A DNA stretch of 64,000 nucleotides from Actinomadura nitritigenes (GTDB taxonomy: Bacteria; Actinomycetota; Actinomycetes; Streptosporangiales; Streptosporangiaceae). The notes below the pieces were generated by a model. The model had not been told where the DNA came from. It was given only the letters and a program-made list of their open reading frames with translations, and searched no databases. Positions 34,158 to 43,600 of the stretch are shown here, piece after piece; positions within the stretch are counted from its first letter, which is position 1; each line of letters opens with the position of its first letter. Made by a program: the position numbers and the translations under genes. The DNA lies in assembly GCF_017573545.1 (NCBI RefSeq), contig NZ_JAGEOK010000012.1, forward strand, positions 1 through 64,000. Reading direction: 5' to 3'.

Positions 34158-35414
34158 ATGACGGACACGACACCCCACGGGTTCCGCCGCTGGCGGCGCA
34201 CGCGCCCCTTCTGGGGCGGCGCGTTCGCCGTCCTCGGCGGCGCGGAGCTCATCGCGATCCCCCTCGCCCCGATGCCGCTGGTCGTGCACCAGGGCATCGC
34301 CGGCGTGGCGAGCTGGCTGATCGGCGCGCTGCTGATCGCCGCCGGCGCGCTGATGTGGTTCCAGCCCGCGCAGCGCGGCTTCTTCGGCATCCTCGCCGTG
34401 CTGCTGTCGCTGGCGTCGTTCCTCACGTCGAACTTCGGCGGCTTCCTCGTCGGGATGCTGCTCGGCCTGCTGGGCGGGGCGCTCGGCTTCGCCTGGGCGC
34501 CCGCGCGGCCCCGCGGGCCGGGCGGACCCGACGGGCCCGAGCGGCCCCGCGCCGGCGGGCACGGCATCGGCGCGCACGCGGCACCGCGCGGCGGACGGTA
34601 CACCGCCCTCGCGCTACCGCTGGCGCTGCCCGGCGCTCTGGGTCTGCACCTGCTGGGCGCGGCGCCCTCCCCGGCCGCGTCCGCAAGCCCGGCCGCGAGC
34701 CCGGCCGCGTCCGCGAGCCCGTCCCCGGCCGCCAAGGCCGCGCAGACGCCCGCGCCCACCGCGAGCGCCTCCGCCGGCGCGACCCCGTCAGCCGGCACGA
34801 CCCCGTCCCCCTCGGCCACGCCCTCGGCGTCACCCTCGGCGTCACCCTCGGCGTCACCGTCGGCCTCGGCCTCGCCGTCGTGCCCGGCCGTCCCGGCGAA
34901 CGGCTCGGGGCTGTCCCAGGACCAGGCCGCCAAGCTGCTCCAGGAGATCCAGTCCAGCAAGGACCCGGCCGCGTGCCTGGGGGCCGGCCAGGCCACCACG
35001 AAGGCCGCCGCGTCCGGCTCCCGCCTCTACAGCGATGCCGGGACGCTGCGGGCGAGTTCCCTGACCATGTCGGGCCTCAGCTACGACGGCGTCGCGTCGC
35101 TGCCCTCGGCGTCCGGGACGGTGCGGGCGCTGAAGTTCAGCATGTCCAAGGCCGTCCTGAAGGACGTCGACCAGACCGCCGCGCACGGCGGCGTCACCAG
35201 CCGGATCAGGACCGGCTCGCTCACGCTGACCGGCGACGTCGTCATGTACACGACGAAGATGTCGTCGAAGCTGCTCGGCATCCCGCTGACCTTCACCCCG
35301 GAGCAGCCGCCGCCGCTCACCCTGCCGTACATGGTGATGACGGACGTGGTGTCCGAGCAGCCCTCGGTGACGGCGAACGGGGCGCAGATCAGCGGCCTCG
35401 GCATCACGACCTGA
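34158..35414 (+). CDS. DUF6114 membrane protein with long secreted C-terminal extension
   Basis: A 418-residue protein. The first 120 residues are the DUF6114 core with four membrane helices (FRRWRRTRPFWGGAFAVLGG, then a GFFGILAVLLSLASFLTSNF region). A serine/alanine/proline-rich linker of repeated SPSA units (about 170-240) leads to a beta-rich domain of roughly 170 residues (from about 250), which has the alternating pattern of the DUF6230 partner (LYSDAGTLRASSLTMSGLSY). The core alone is the usual length of this family, so the tail looks like an accretion. Confidence 0.8.
   Translation: MTDTTPHGFRRWRRTRPFWGGAFAVLGGAELIAIPLAPMPLVVHQGIAGVASWLIGALLIAAGALMWFQPAQRGFFGILAVLLSLASFLTSNFGGFLVGMLLGLLGGALGFAWAPARPRGPGGPDGPERPRAGGHGIGAHAAPRGGRYTALALPLALPGALGLHLLGAAPSPAASASPAASPAASASPSPAAKAAQTPAPTASASAGATPSAGTTPSPSATPSASPSASPSASPSASASPSCPAVPANGSGLSQDQAAKLLQEIQSSKDPAACLGAGQATTKAAASGSRLYSDAGTLRASSLTMSGLSYDGVASLPSASGTVRALKFSMSKAVLKDVDQTAAHGGVTSRIRTGSLTLTGDVVMYTTKMSSKLLGIPLTFTPEQPPPLTLPYMVMTDVVSEQPSVTANGAQISGLGITT
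34821..34856 (+). repeat. Three tandem copies of a 12-bp unit in the DUF6114 linker
   Basis: CCCTCGGCGTCA is repeated exactly three times (34821-34832, 34833-34844, 34845-34856) and encodes PSAS. Looser copies flank it on both sides. It gives an extended Ser/Pro linker and is likely to vary in copy number. Confidence 0.75.
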
Positions 35415-35444
35415 CGCCGCGGGCGCGGCGGCGCGAACCGGACG

Positions 35445-36788
35445 TCAGGGCAGCACCAGGCTGATGACGGCCATCGTGGCCGTGTGGCCGGGACTCGCGA
35501 AGCCGAGCGCGTCGACGTGCAGCTTGCGGCGCAGGATGAAGGCGCCGAGCAGCACCGCCGCCACGACCAGGACCACCGCGACCACGATGATCATGATCGT
35601 CTTGCGGCGCTCCGCCTGCCGGACGCCGTGCACGGACGGCGGCGCGGGCGGCTGCTGCCAGTTCGCGAAGTGCTGCGGCTGCTCCCACGGCGGCGGCGTC
35701 TGCGGCGCGCGCTGCCGGGAGTGCGCGGTCGGCGGGCGCTGGTGCGGAGGCGGCGCCCACTCGGTCTCCAGCAGCGTCCGCTCCTCCGGCTCGGACGCGG
35801 GACCGCGCTGCGACGGGTAAGGGTCCCGGCCGCCGCTCCGGCCGGGCCCCGGATCCCGGCGGGTGACCGGGTCCAGCTCGTCGGGGTCGAGGACGGTCTC
35901 CGACGCGTCGTCGGCGCCGTAGTAGCCTCGCGGCCCGTCCATCACCGTGTCGTCGGCGCTCGTGACCGGCGGCGGAGGCGCCGAGGCGACCTGCGTGAGC
36001 AGGGGGAGCGCCTGCGACGCCGTCATCCGGTTCACCGGCTCGCGCGCCAGCAGGCCGTCCAGGACGCGGCCGAGCGGCCCCGCGTTGCGCGCCGGCGGCA
36101 CCGGCTCGGACAGCGCGGCCTGCAGCGACGCCATCGCGTCCGAACGCTCGTACGGGGAGCGGCCCTCGACCGCCGCGTACATCGTCGCGCCCAGCGCCCA
36201 CAGGTCGGACGCCGGGACCGCGCGCTCGCCCTGCGCGCGCTCGGGCGGGATGTACGCGGGCGACCCCATGACCAGGCCCGTCTGGGTGAGGGTCGCGTCG
36301 CCCTCGACCTGCGCGATGCCGAAGTCGGTGAGCACGACCCGCCCCGAGTCGGTGATCAGCACGTTGCTCGGCTTGACGTCGCGGTGCAGGATGCCCTTCT
36401 CGTGCGCGTGCCGCAGCGCGGCCAGCATCTGCAGCCCGATCTCGGCGACCCGGCGGTGCTCCAGCGGCCCGCGGTCCAGCAGGTCCTGCAGGGACGGGGC
36501 GAGGACCAGCTCCATCACGATCCAGGGCCGGTCCGACTCCTCGACCACGTCGTGGACGGTCACCACGCCCGGATGGTTCAGCCGCGCCGACGCCCGCGCC
36601 TCGCGGAACGTCCGCTCGTACAGGACGGCGCGCTCGGCGTCGTTCAGCCCGGGCGGGAGGACGACCTCCTTGACCGCGACCTCGCGGTCGAGCATGACGT
36701 CGAAGGCGCGCCACACGGTGCCCATCCCGCCGCGGCCGACCACCGAGTCCAGCCGGTAGCGGTTACCGAGCAGACGTGCCTGTGCCAT
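35445..36788 (-). CDS. Ser/Thr protein kinase, one membrane span, minimal outer tail
   Basis: A 447-residue PknB-type kinase. The glycine loop is VGRGGMGTVW (17-26), the ATP lysine K40, the catalytic loop HRDVKPSN (135-142) and DFG 155-157. A proline-rich juxtamembrane stretch (about 270-390) precedes one helix (about 397-419), with only about 28 residues outside. There are no PASTA repeats. It is the last of three kinase genes, 22 bases after the previous one. The start is the ATG at 36788; an upstream extension of 20 residues is not supported. Confidence 0.93.
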   Translation of the reverse strand: MAQARLLGNRYRLDSVVGRGGMGTVWRAFDVMLDREVAVKEVVLPPGLNDAERAVLYERTFREARASARLNHPGVVTVHDVVEESDRPWIVMELVLAPSLQDLLDRGPLEHRRVAEIGLQMLAALRHAHEKGILHRDVKPSNVLITDSGRVVLTDFGIAQVEGDATLTQTGLVMGSPAYIPPERAQGERAVPASDLWALGATMYAAVEGRSPYERSDAMASLQAALSEPVPPARNAGPLGRVLDGLLAREPVNRMTASQALPLLTQVASAPPPPVTSADDTVMDGPRGYYGADDASETVLDPDELDPVTRRDPGPGRSGGRDPYPSQRGPASEPEERTLLETEWAPPPHQRPPTAHSRQRAPQTPPPWEQPQHFANWQQPPAPPSVHGVRQAERRKTIMIIVVAVVLVVAAVLLGAFILRRKLHVDALGFASPGHTATMAVISLVLP

Positions 36789-36810
36789 CTGTTTCCGGAC
36801 CCCCCAGTGT

Positions 36811-38502
36811 TCATCCCACCCCTGAGGGAGAGAACGTGCCGAGCACATTCTTCACGAGAGGTGCTTTCTCGCTCCACTGGGACGAGGGTAGCGCCACCAC
36901 GACCGCGTATGCCTGGCCGTCCACGATCACGCCCCGGTCGACGGCGTGGGTGCCGCCGAGGCGCGACCACGTGAACTCGATGTCGGCGGCCGGGACGCCC
37001 CGCACGCTGGACTGCTTGATCTCCCCGACCTGCTGGAAGTTCTTCAGCCAGCCGTCCGCGATCGCCTGGTTCTTCCAGGTCGCCCAGTGCTGTACCGGGT
37101 CGCCGCTCCACTGGGTCTTGTCGACCTGGATGTAGGCCTTGGTGGCGGGGTCGGACCACACGACGCCGCGGCGCGTCGTCGACCGCTGCCACCCGGGCGG
37201 CACGCCGATCGAGTAGCCGGGACCGGTCACCTTGTTGAGGCCCGCGGGCCACGTCGGCGCGGACGGCGACGGCCGCTGCGACACCGGGGACTGCGCGGCC
37301 GGCCTGCTCGCGCCCCCGGCGACGGGCTGCCCCGTCGTCGGGTTCGGATCGGGATCGGGCTTGCCGCCGTGCGGCCAGAGGACGAGCACGGCCGCCGCGA
37401 CCGCGGCCGCCAGGACGACCGACCCCGCGAGGATCGGCAGCACCGGCGACCGGCGCTTCGCCTGGACGCCCGTCGTGCCCGGCCCGCCCTGCGCCGGCGT
37501 CCACTGCAGCCCGTCCGTCCCCGGCGGGTAGTGCGCCGTCATGTCCGGCACCGGGACCTGCTGGTTCGGCATCGGAAGGGGAGGCGGCGCGGACTGCGTC
37601 TGTCCCGTCCCGAGACCGGCGGGCCCGGCGGCGTCGCCGACCGTGACGTTGCTCCAGGCGAGCTGCGCGGCGGCCTGGTCGAGGGCGTGCCCGGACGCGA
37701 CCGCGGTGAGCGCCTCCTCGGCGCTCTCCGCGCTCATCCGGCGGACCGGATCGCGCTCCAGCAGCCCGAGCAGCACCGGCGCCAGCGGCCCCGCGTTCTT
37801 CGGCGGCGGCACGTCCTGCGTCATCACCGCCGCCAGCACCGCCATCGCGTCGCTGCGGTGGTGCGGCGCCTTGCCCTCGCACGCGGCGTACAGGGTCGCG
37901 CCGAGCGCCCACAGGTCCGACGCCGGGATCGCCCGGTCGCCGTTGACCCGCTCCGGCGGCATGTACGCCGGCGACCCCATGATCAGCCCGGTGCCGGTCA
38001 GCGTCGCGTCGCCCGCCATCTGCGCGATGCCGAAGTCGGTGAGCACCGCCCGGTCGTCGTCGGTGACCAGCACGTTCGCGGGCTTGACGTCGCGGTGCAG
38101 GATGCCGATCGCGTGCGCGGCGCGCAGCGCCCCGACGATCTGCCGGCCGACGGCCGCGACCCGTCCGGGCGGCAGCGGCCCGTCCTCGTCCACGACGTCC
38201 TGGAGCGACCGCGCCTGGACCAGCTCCATGACGATCCAGGGCCGGTCGTCCTCGTCCACGACGTCGTGCACGGTCACGACGCCCGGATGGTTCAGCCGCG
38301 CCGACGCGCGCGCCTCGCGCAGCGTCCGCTGGTGCCGGGTGTGGCGCTCCTCGTCGCTCAGCCCGGACGGCAGCAGCACCTCCTTGACCGCGACCTCCCG
38401 GTCCAGGGTCTCGTCGAGGGCCCGCCAGACCGTGCCCATGCCGCCGCGTCCCACCACCGACAGCAACCGGTAGCGCCCCGCGAGCAGGCGACCTTCCACC
38501 AT
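36811..38502 (-). CDS. Ser/Thr protein kinase with extracytoplasmic sensor-like domain
   Basis: A 563-residue kinase: glycine loop 17-26, K40, HRD 136-138, DFG 156-158, a linker, one membrane helix (about 352-376) and a 185-residue outer part. The outer domain has GYSIGVPPGWQ and KAYIQVDKTQWSGDP motifs, shared with the neighbouring kinase at 38502. The ATG follows the upstream gene's stop in a TGATG junction; a GTG three bases earlier is possible. The paired outer domains suggest that the two kinases sense related envelope signals. Confidence 0.93.
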   Translation of the reverse strand: MVEGRLLAGRYRLLSVVGRGGMGTVWRALDETLDREVAVKEVLLPSGLSDEERHTRHQRTLREARASARLNHPGVVTVHDVVDEDDRPWIVMELVQARSLQDVVDEDGPLPPGRVAAVGRQIVGALRAAHAIGILHRDVKPANVLVTDDDRAVLTDFGIAQMAGDATLTGTGLIMGSPAYMPPERVNGDRAIPASDLWALGATLYAACEGKAPHHRSDAMAVLAAVMTQDVPPPKNAGPLAPVLLGLLERDPVRRMSAESAEEALTAVASGHALDQAAAQLAWSNVTVGDAAGPAGLGTGQTQSAPPPLPMPNQQVPVPDMTAHYPPGTDGLQWTPAQGGPGTTGVQAKRRSPVLPILAGSVVLAAAVAAAVLVLWPHGGKPDPDPNPTTGQPVAGGASRPAAQSPVSQRPSPSAPTWPAGLNKVTGPGYSIGVPPGWQRSTTRRGVVWSDPATKAYIQVDKTQWSGDPVQHWATWKNQAIADGWLKNFQQVGEIKQSSVRGVPAADIEFTWSRLGGTHAVDRGVIVDGQAYAVVVALPSSQWSEKAPLVKNVLGTFSPSGVG

Positions 38503-40451
38503 CACCCCTCCGCCGGCTTGAAGTACTGGTACACCGGCTGCAGCTCGGAGAACGTCCGGTCCCAGGCGTCCTGGGGAGCGCGCAGCAGGATCGCGTAGCC
38601 GTGCCCGTTCGCGACGAACCCCCGGTTCAGGATGTGGATCCGGCCGCCGTCGCCGTCGAAGGTGAACTCCCAGTCCGCCGACCGGTCGCCGTTCCCGGTG
38701 TCGGGGACGGGCGGGTGGTCGCCGGTCGGCGCGATCCTGATCTTCTTGTAGCCGGGGAAGCCGGCACCGCCGTTCTCATGCTGCCGCCAGTCGTCGATCG
38801 CGCTCTTGCCGGGGCTGTCGGTCTGGTCGATCTGCACGTAGGTCCGCCTGCCCGGGGCGTAGAAGTAGTCGCTGGTGCCCTTGTGCTCGGGGCCGGTCCA
38901 GCCGTCGGGGACGACCACCGAGTAGCCCGAGCCGTCCTTGTGGGGCCGGAAACCGGCCGGCGGCGCCGTGCCCGACGGGGTGGCGCTCGCCGAGGCCGAC
39001 GCGCTCGCCGACGTCGCCGGCGCGGACGGGTGCCCGCCCGCCGGCGCCCCGGCGTGCTTCTTCGGCTTGCCGTCGCCGGAACTCGCCCACGCGATCCCGG
39101 CGATCACCACGATCACCACGAGCACCAGCCCCGCGACGATCAGCACGTTGCGGTTGGAGGCCAGCGCGGGCCGTCCCGACGGGGTCGCCGGGCCGCCGAG
39201 CGGCGGCGGGCTCTCGACCGGCCGGGTCTCGGGCCCGGACGCCCACGACGCGGCGCCGTCCAGTTCGGTGCGGTTCGGGTCGGCCCGGGTGAGGTCGGGG
39301 CGGTTCGGGTCGGCCCTGTTCGTCCCGGCCCTGTTCGTTCCGGCGCGGTTCGGGTCGGCGCGGGCGGTGGCGCCCGACGGGACGTCGAACCGGGTCAGCT
39401 GGTCGGGACGCGCGTCCGGGGACTCCGCGTGCGGCGCGGCCACGCCCTGGCCGCCCGCCCACGGCGCCGCCCGCGTCGCGCCCGCGGGCGGTTCGGGCTC
39501 CGGCTCCTCGTACGGGTCGGGCATCGTGCTGCCCGGGGCGCCGCCCGGCGGTTCCTCGACCGGGTACTCGACGGCCATCGTCCGCTGGGTGTCGATGGTC
39601 TCCTGGCGGACGATGTCGTCCAGCAGCGCGCCGGCCTCGATGGCCTCCATGCGCTGGTCGGGGTTCTTGCGCAGCAGGCCCTCGATCACCGGGACGAGCC
39701 GGCCGCCCTTCTCCGGCGGGTCCGGCTCGTCGGAGATCACCGCGACCAGCGCGGCCATCGGCTCGGAGCGCTCGAACGGCGACTTGCCGTGCAGCATCGC
39801 GTACAGGGTGACGCCCAGCGACCACAGGTCGGAGGCGGGGCCCGCGGTGCGGCCGCGGGCGCGTTCGGGAGCGATGTAGGCGGGCGAGCCCATGACCAGG
39901 CCCGTCTGGGTGAGGGTCGCGTCGCCGGACGCGGTGGCGATGCCGAAGTCGGTGAGCACGGCGCGCTCGCCCATCCGGCCGGTACCGGTGATCAGCACGT
40001 TGCTCGGCTTGACGTCGCGGTGCAGCACCCCGGCCTGGTGCGCGGCGTGCAGCGCGGCCAGCATCTGCCGGCCGATCTCCGCGGCGCGGCGCGGCTCCAG
40101 CGGCCCGTCCTGCTTGATCACCTGGTCCAGGGAGCGGGCCTTGATCAGCTCCATGATGATCCAGGGCCGGTCGTCCTCCTCCACGACGTCGTACACGGTG
40201 ACGACGCCGGGATGGCCCAGCCGGGCCGCGGTGCGCGCCTCACGGAACGTACGCTTATGGTGGACAGCGCGTTCCTCGTCGGTGAGACCATGCGGCAGGA
40301 TGACCTCCTTCACCGCGACGTCTCTGCCGAGGACCTCATCGTGTGCCTGCCAGACCGTCCCCATGCCGCCTCGGCCGACCTGGGTCACCAGGCGGTAGCG
40401 GCGGGCGAGCAACCGCTCACCGGTGGTCTCATTTGGCATATCCGCGACCAT
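38502..40451 (-). CDS. Ser/Thr protein kinase with Asn/Arg-rich linker and extracytoplasmic domain
   Basis: A kinase of about 649 residues, first in the three-kinase operon. It has VGRGGMGTVW, the AVKEV lysine, HRDVKPSNVL and DFGIAT. The cytoplasmic linker contains five-residue repeats of the NRADP/NRAGT type before one membrane helix (NVLIVAGLVLVVIVVIAGIA). The outer domain carries GYSVVVPDGWTG and TYVQIDQTDSPG, homologous to the second kinase. Two starts are possible, ATG 40451 or 40439; neither has a clear ribosome site. The promoter region is shared with divergent lysX. Confidence 0.92.
   Translation of the reverse strand: MVADMPNETTGERLLARRYRLVTQVGRGGMGTVWQAHDEVLGRDVAVKEVILPHGLTDEERAVHHKRTFREARTAARLGHPGVVTVYDVVEEDDRPWIIMELIKARSLDQVIKQDGPLEPRRAAEIGRQMLAALHAAHQAGVLHRDVKPSNVLITGTGRMGERAVLTDFGIATASGDATLTQTGLVMGSPAYIAPERARGRTAGPASDLWSLGVTLYAMLHGKSPFERSEPMAALVAVISDEPDPPEKGGRLVPVIEGLLRKNPDQRMEAIEAGALLDDIVRQETIDTQRTMAVEYPVEEPPGGAPGSTMPDPYEEPEPEPPAGATRAAPWAGGQGVAAPHAESPDARPDQLTRFDVPSGATARADPNRAGTNRAGTNRADPNRPDLTRADPNRTELDGAASWASGPETRPVESPPPLGGPATPSGRPALASNRNVLIVAGLVLVVIVVIAGIAWASSGDGKPKKHAGAPAGGHPSAPATSASASASASATPSGTAPPAGFRPHKDGSGYSVVVPDGWTGPEHKGTSDYFYAPGRRTYVQIDQTDSPGKSAIDDWRQHENGGAGFPGYKKIRIAPTGDHPPVPDTGNGDRSADWEFTFDGDGGRIHILNRGFVANGHGYAILLRAPQDAWDRTFSELQPVYQYFKPAEG
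39265..39363 (-). repeat. 15-bp-period repeats in the kinase linker
   Basis: Imperfect copies of a 15-base unit encode a run of NRAGT/NRADP/TRADP pentapeptides in the first kinase of the operon. They are diverged but keep the period and should give a flexible, asparagine/arginine-rich juxtamembrane linker. Confidence 0.6.
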
Positions 40452-40636
40452 ATCGACTTTTGCTGACAACCTTGGATCGAGCTTGCAAGCGACATCCCCC
40501 CACCCGTACGACGTCCGGCGCCGCGCCGAGGTTCGCCACCGGGCGGGCGGGCCCGGACGGGAGCGTGGTGCGTGTGACACCCGGTATGAATAAGCCCGGT
40601 ACGACCAACAGGGCCACGCACGGCGACGGGGGGACC

Positions 40637-43600
40637 ATGGCGGAGAAGGGCCTACTGGGCGAATGGCGCCGCCTGCTGCAGGCCGCGCCGACCATCTTCT
40701 TCTGGTACACCCGTCTCTCCGGGATCCTCTCGCTCCTTGCCTGGGTCTCCTATGGTCTCATCCTCGAGATAGCCGATATCTGGGCCCTGCGGTGGATCGG
40801 CTACCTCGGCTGGTTCCCCAGCGTGCCGATCGGCCTGCTGTGGATCCTGCTCTCGATGGGCATCCGGCGGCGCAAGAAGGCCGCCTGGCGGATCCTCGTG
40901 CTGATCTTCTGCCTGCCCGCCGCGGTCGGCGTGAGCACGGTGCTGACGACCCTGTTCGACCCGTCCGAGCCCACCTCCATCGGCCAGCTCGTCACCGCCG
41001 GCGTGTACCTCGCGGTCCTCGCCCTGCTGGTCTCCGCCCGCGGCCAGTTCACCACGCTGCCCGACCGCGCGAACCGGCGGCTCGCCGCCACGGTCTTCAC
41101 CAGCCTGCTGGTCGTGACCTGCGGGATCGGCACGTTCCTGGTCACCCTCACCGACACCAACCCCAAGGGCGGCTTCTGGACGCACCCGCTCTACGCGATC
41201 CTGCAGACCGTCCTCGGGCCGCGCGTCACCGGCAAGCCGATCGACGTGTCCGTCCCGTTCTGGGTCGACGCGATCCTGTGGGTGCTCGGCACCGGCCTGA
41301 TGATCGCGACGTTCTGGGCGCTGTTCAAGCCGGGCCGCCGCGACCCCGTCCTCAGCCCGCCCGAGGAGCTCGCGGCGCGCCGCCTGCTCGCCGAGTACGG
41401 CGAGCAGGACTCCCTCGGCTACTTCGCGCTGCGCCGCGACAAGGACGTCATGGTCGCACCGAACGGCAAGGCCGCCATCGCCTACCGGGTCGAAGGTTCT
41501 GTCTCCCTGGCCAGCGGCGACCCGCTCGGCGACCCCGAGTCCTGGGACCAGGCGATCGAGGCGTGGCTGGAGGAGTGCCGCGAGCACGCCTGGATCCCCG
41601 GCGCCGTCAGCGTCGGCGAGCGCGGCGCGCACGTCTACCGGCGGCACGGGTTCGACGCCCTGGAGCTCGGCGACGAGGCGATCGTCGACCTCACCGAGTT
41701 CAACCTGGACGGCCGGGAGATGCGGCAGGTCCGGCAGGCCGTCCGGCGGGTCGAGCGGGCCGGGTACACGATCCGGATCCGCCGCCACGCGCAGATCCCC
41801 GCCTGGGAGATGGCCAAGCTGATCCGCAGCGCCGACGCCTGGCGCGGCGAGGAGACCGAGCGCGGCTTCTCCATGGCGCTCGGCCGGCTCGGCGACCCCA
41901 CCGACGGCCGCTGCGTCATGGTCGAGGCGTTCGACGCGAACGGGGAGCTGCGCGGGCTGCTCAGCTTCGTCCCGTGGGGCCGCAGCGGGCTGTCCCTCGA
42001 CCTGATGCGCCGCGACCGGGCCGCCGAGAACGGCCTGAACGAGTACATGGTCGCCAAGCTCGCCGAGAAGGCCGCCGCGGTCGGCGCGCAGCAGCTGTCG
42101 CTGAACTTCGCGATGCTGCGGTCGGCGTTCGAGCGCGGTTCCCAGATCGGCGCCGGGCCCGTCTCCCGGCTCTACTACCGGTTCCTGTCGTTCGCGTCGA
42201 AGTTCTGGCAGCTGGAGTCGCTGTACCTGTCGAACGCCAAGTACCTGCCGCACTGGCGGCCCCGCTACATCTGCTACACGCAGGGCCGGCACATCATCCG
42301 GCTCGGGCTCGCCTACGCCCGCGCCGAAGGCTTCCTGCCGAACCTGAACCGCCCCAAGCTGGACCGTGCCGCCGCCATGGTCCCCTCCCCCGACCTGGTC
42401 GAGGAGATCAAGCGGATCGAGGAGGCCGCCGACGCCGCCCGCGCCCCGCACCGCCGGCTGTCGGAGCAGGAGCGGGTCCGGCACGCCAAGCTCGACCAGA
42501 TCCGCGCCGCCGGGATGGAGCCCTACCCGCTCGGGTTCGACCGCACCGACTTCGCCACCGGGATCCGCGAGCGGTTCGCCGGGCTCGCCCCCGACACGCG
42601 CACCGGCGAGCGGGTCGCGGTCGCCGGGCGCGTGGTGCTGGCCCGCGAGCACGGCCGGCTGATCTTCGTGACGCTGCGGGACGAGACCGCCGACCTCCAG
42701 GTCATGCTGACGCAGGACGCGCTCGGCGAGGAGCCGCTCGGACGGTGGAAGTCGCTGGTCGACCTCGGCGACCAGGTCGGCGTGCGCGGCGAGGTCGTCA
42801 CGTCCCGGCACGGCGAGCTGTCGGTGCTCGCGTCCTGCTGGCAGCTGACCGCCAAGTGCCTGCGGCCGCTGCCGAACAAGCGGACCGGGCTGTCCGACCC
42901 GGAGGCCCGCGTCCGGCAGCGCTACGTCGACTTCATCGTCAACGACGAGGCGCGCCGGATGCTGCGGATGCGCGGCGACGCCATCGCCGCCGTCCGCGAC
43001 CGGCTGCGCGCCGGCGGGTTCCTCGAGGTCGAGACGCCGATGCTGCAGCCCGTCCACGGCGGCGCGACCGCCCGCCCGTTCACCACCCGCATCAACGCCT
43101 ACAACATGCAGCTCTACCTGCGGATCGCGCCCGAGCTGTACCTCAAGCGGCTGCTCGTCGGCGGCGTCGGCCGGGTCTTCGAGCTGAACCGCAACTTCCG
43201 CAACGAGGGCGTGTCGCAGAAGCACAACCCCGAGTTCACGATGCTGGAGGCGTACGAGCCGTACGGCGACTACGACACGATGGCCGAGCTGACCCGCTCC
43301 CTCGTGGTGGACGCGGCGAACGCCGCGCTCGGCACCACCGTCGTCGTCCGCGACGGCGTCGAGTACGACCTGGCCGAACCGTGGCACGAGATCACCGTGT
43401 ACGAGTCGCTGTCCAAGGCGCTCGGCGAGGAGGTCACCCCCGACACGCCGGTGTCCGCGGTGCAGGCGCACGCCGAGCGGGTCGGGCTGAACTTCGACCC
43501 GGCCTGGGGGCAGGGGAAGATCGTCCAGGAGCTGTTCGAGGAGCTGGTCGAGGAGCACCTGACCGCGCCGACCTTCGTCCGCGACTACCCGGCCGAGACC

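Noticed and set aside
39265..39363. Periodic repeats considered as a CRISPR-like array
   Set aside because: The period is 15 bases with no unique spacers, and it encodes an in-frame pentapeptide repeat in a kinase linker.
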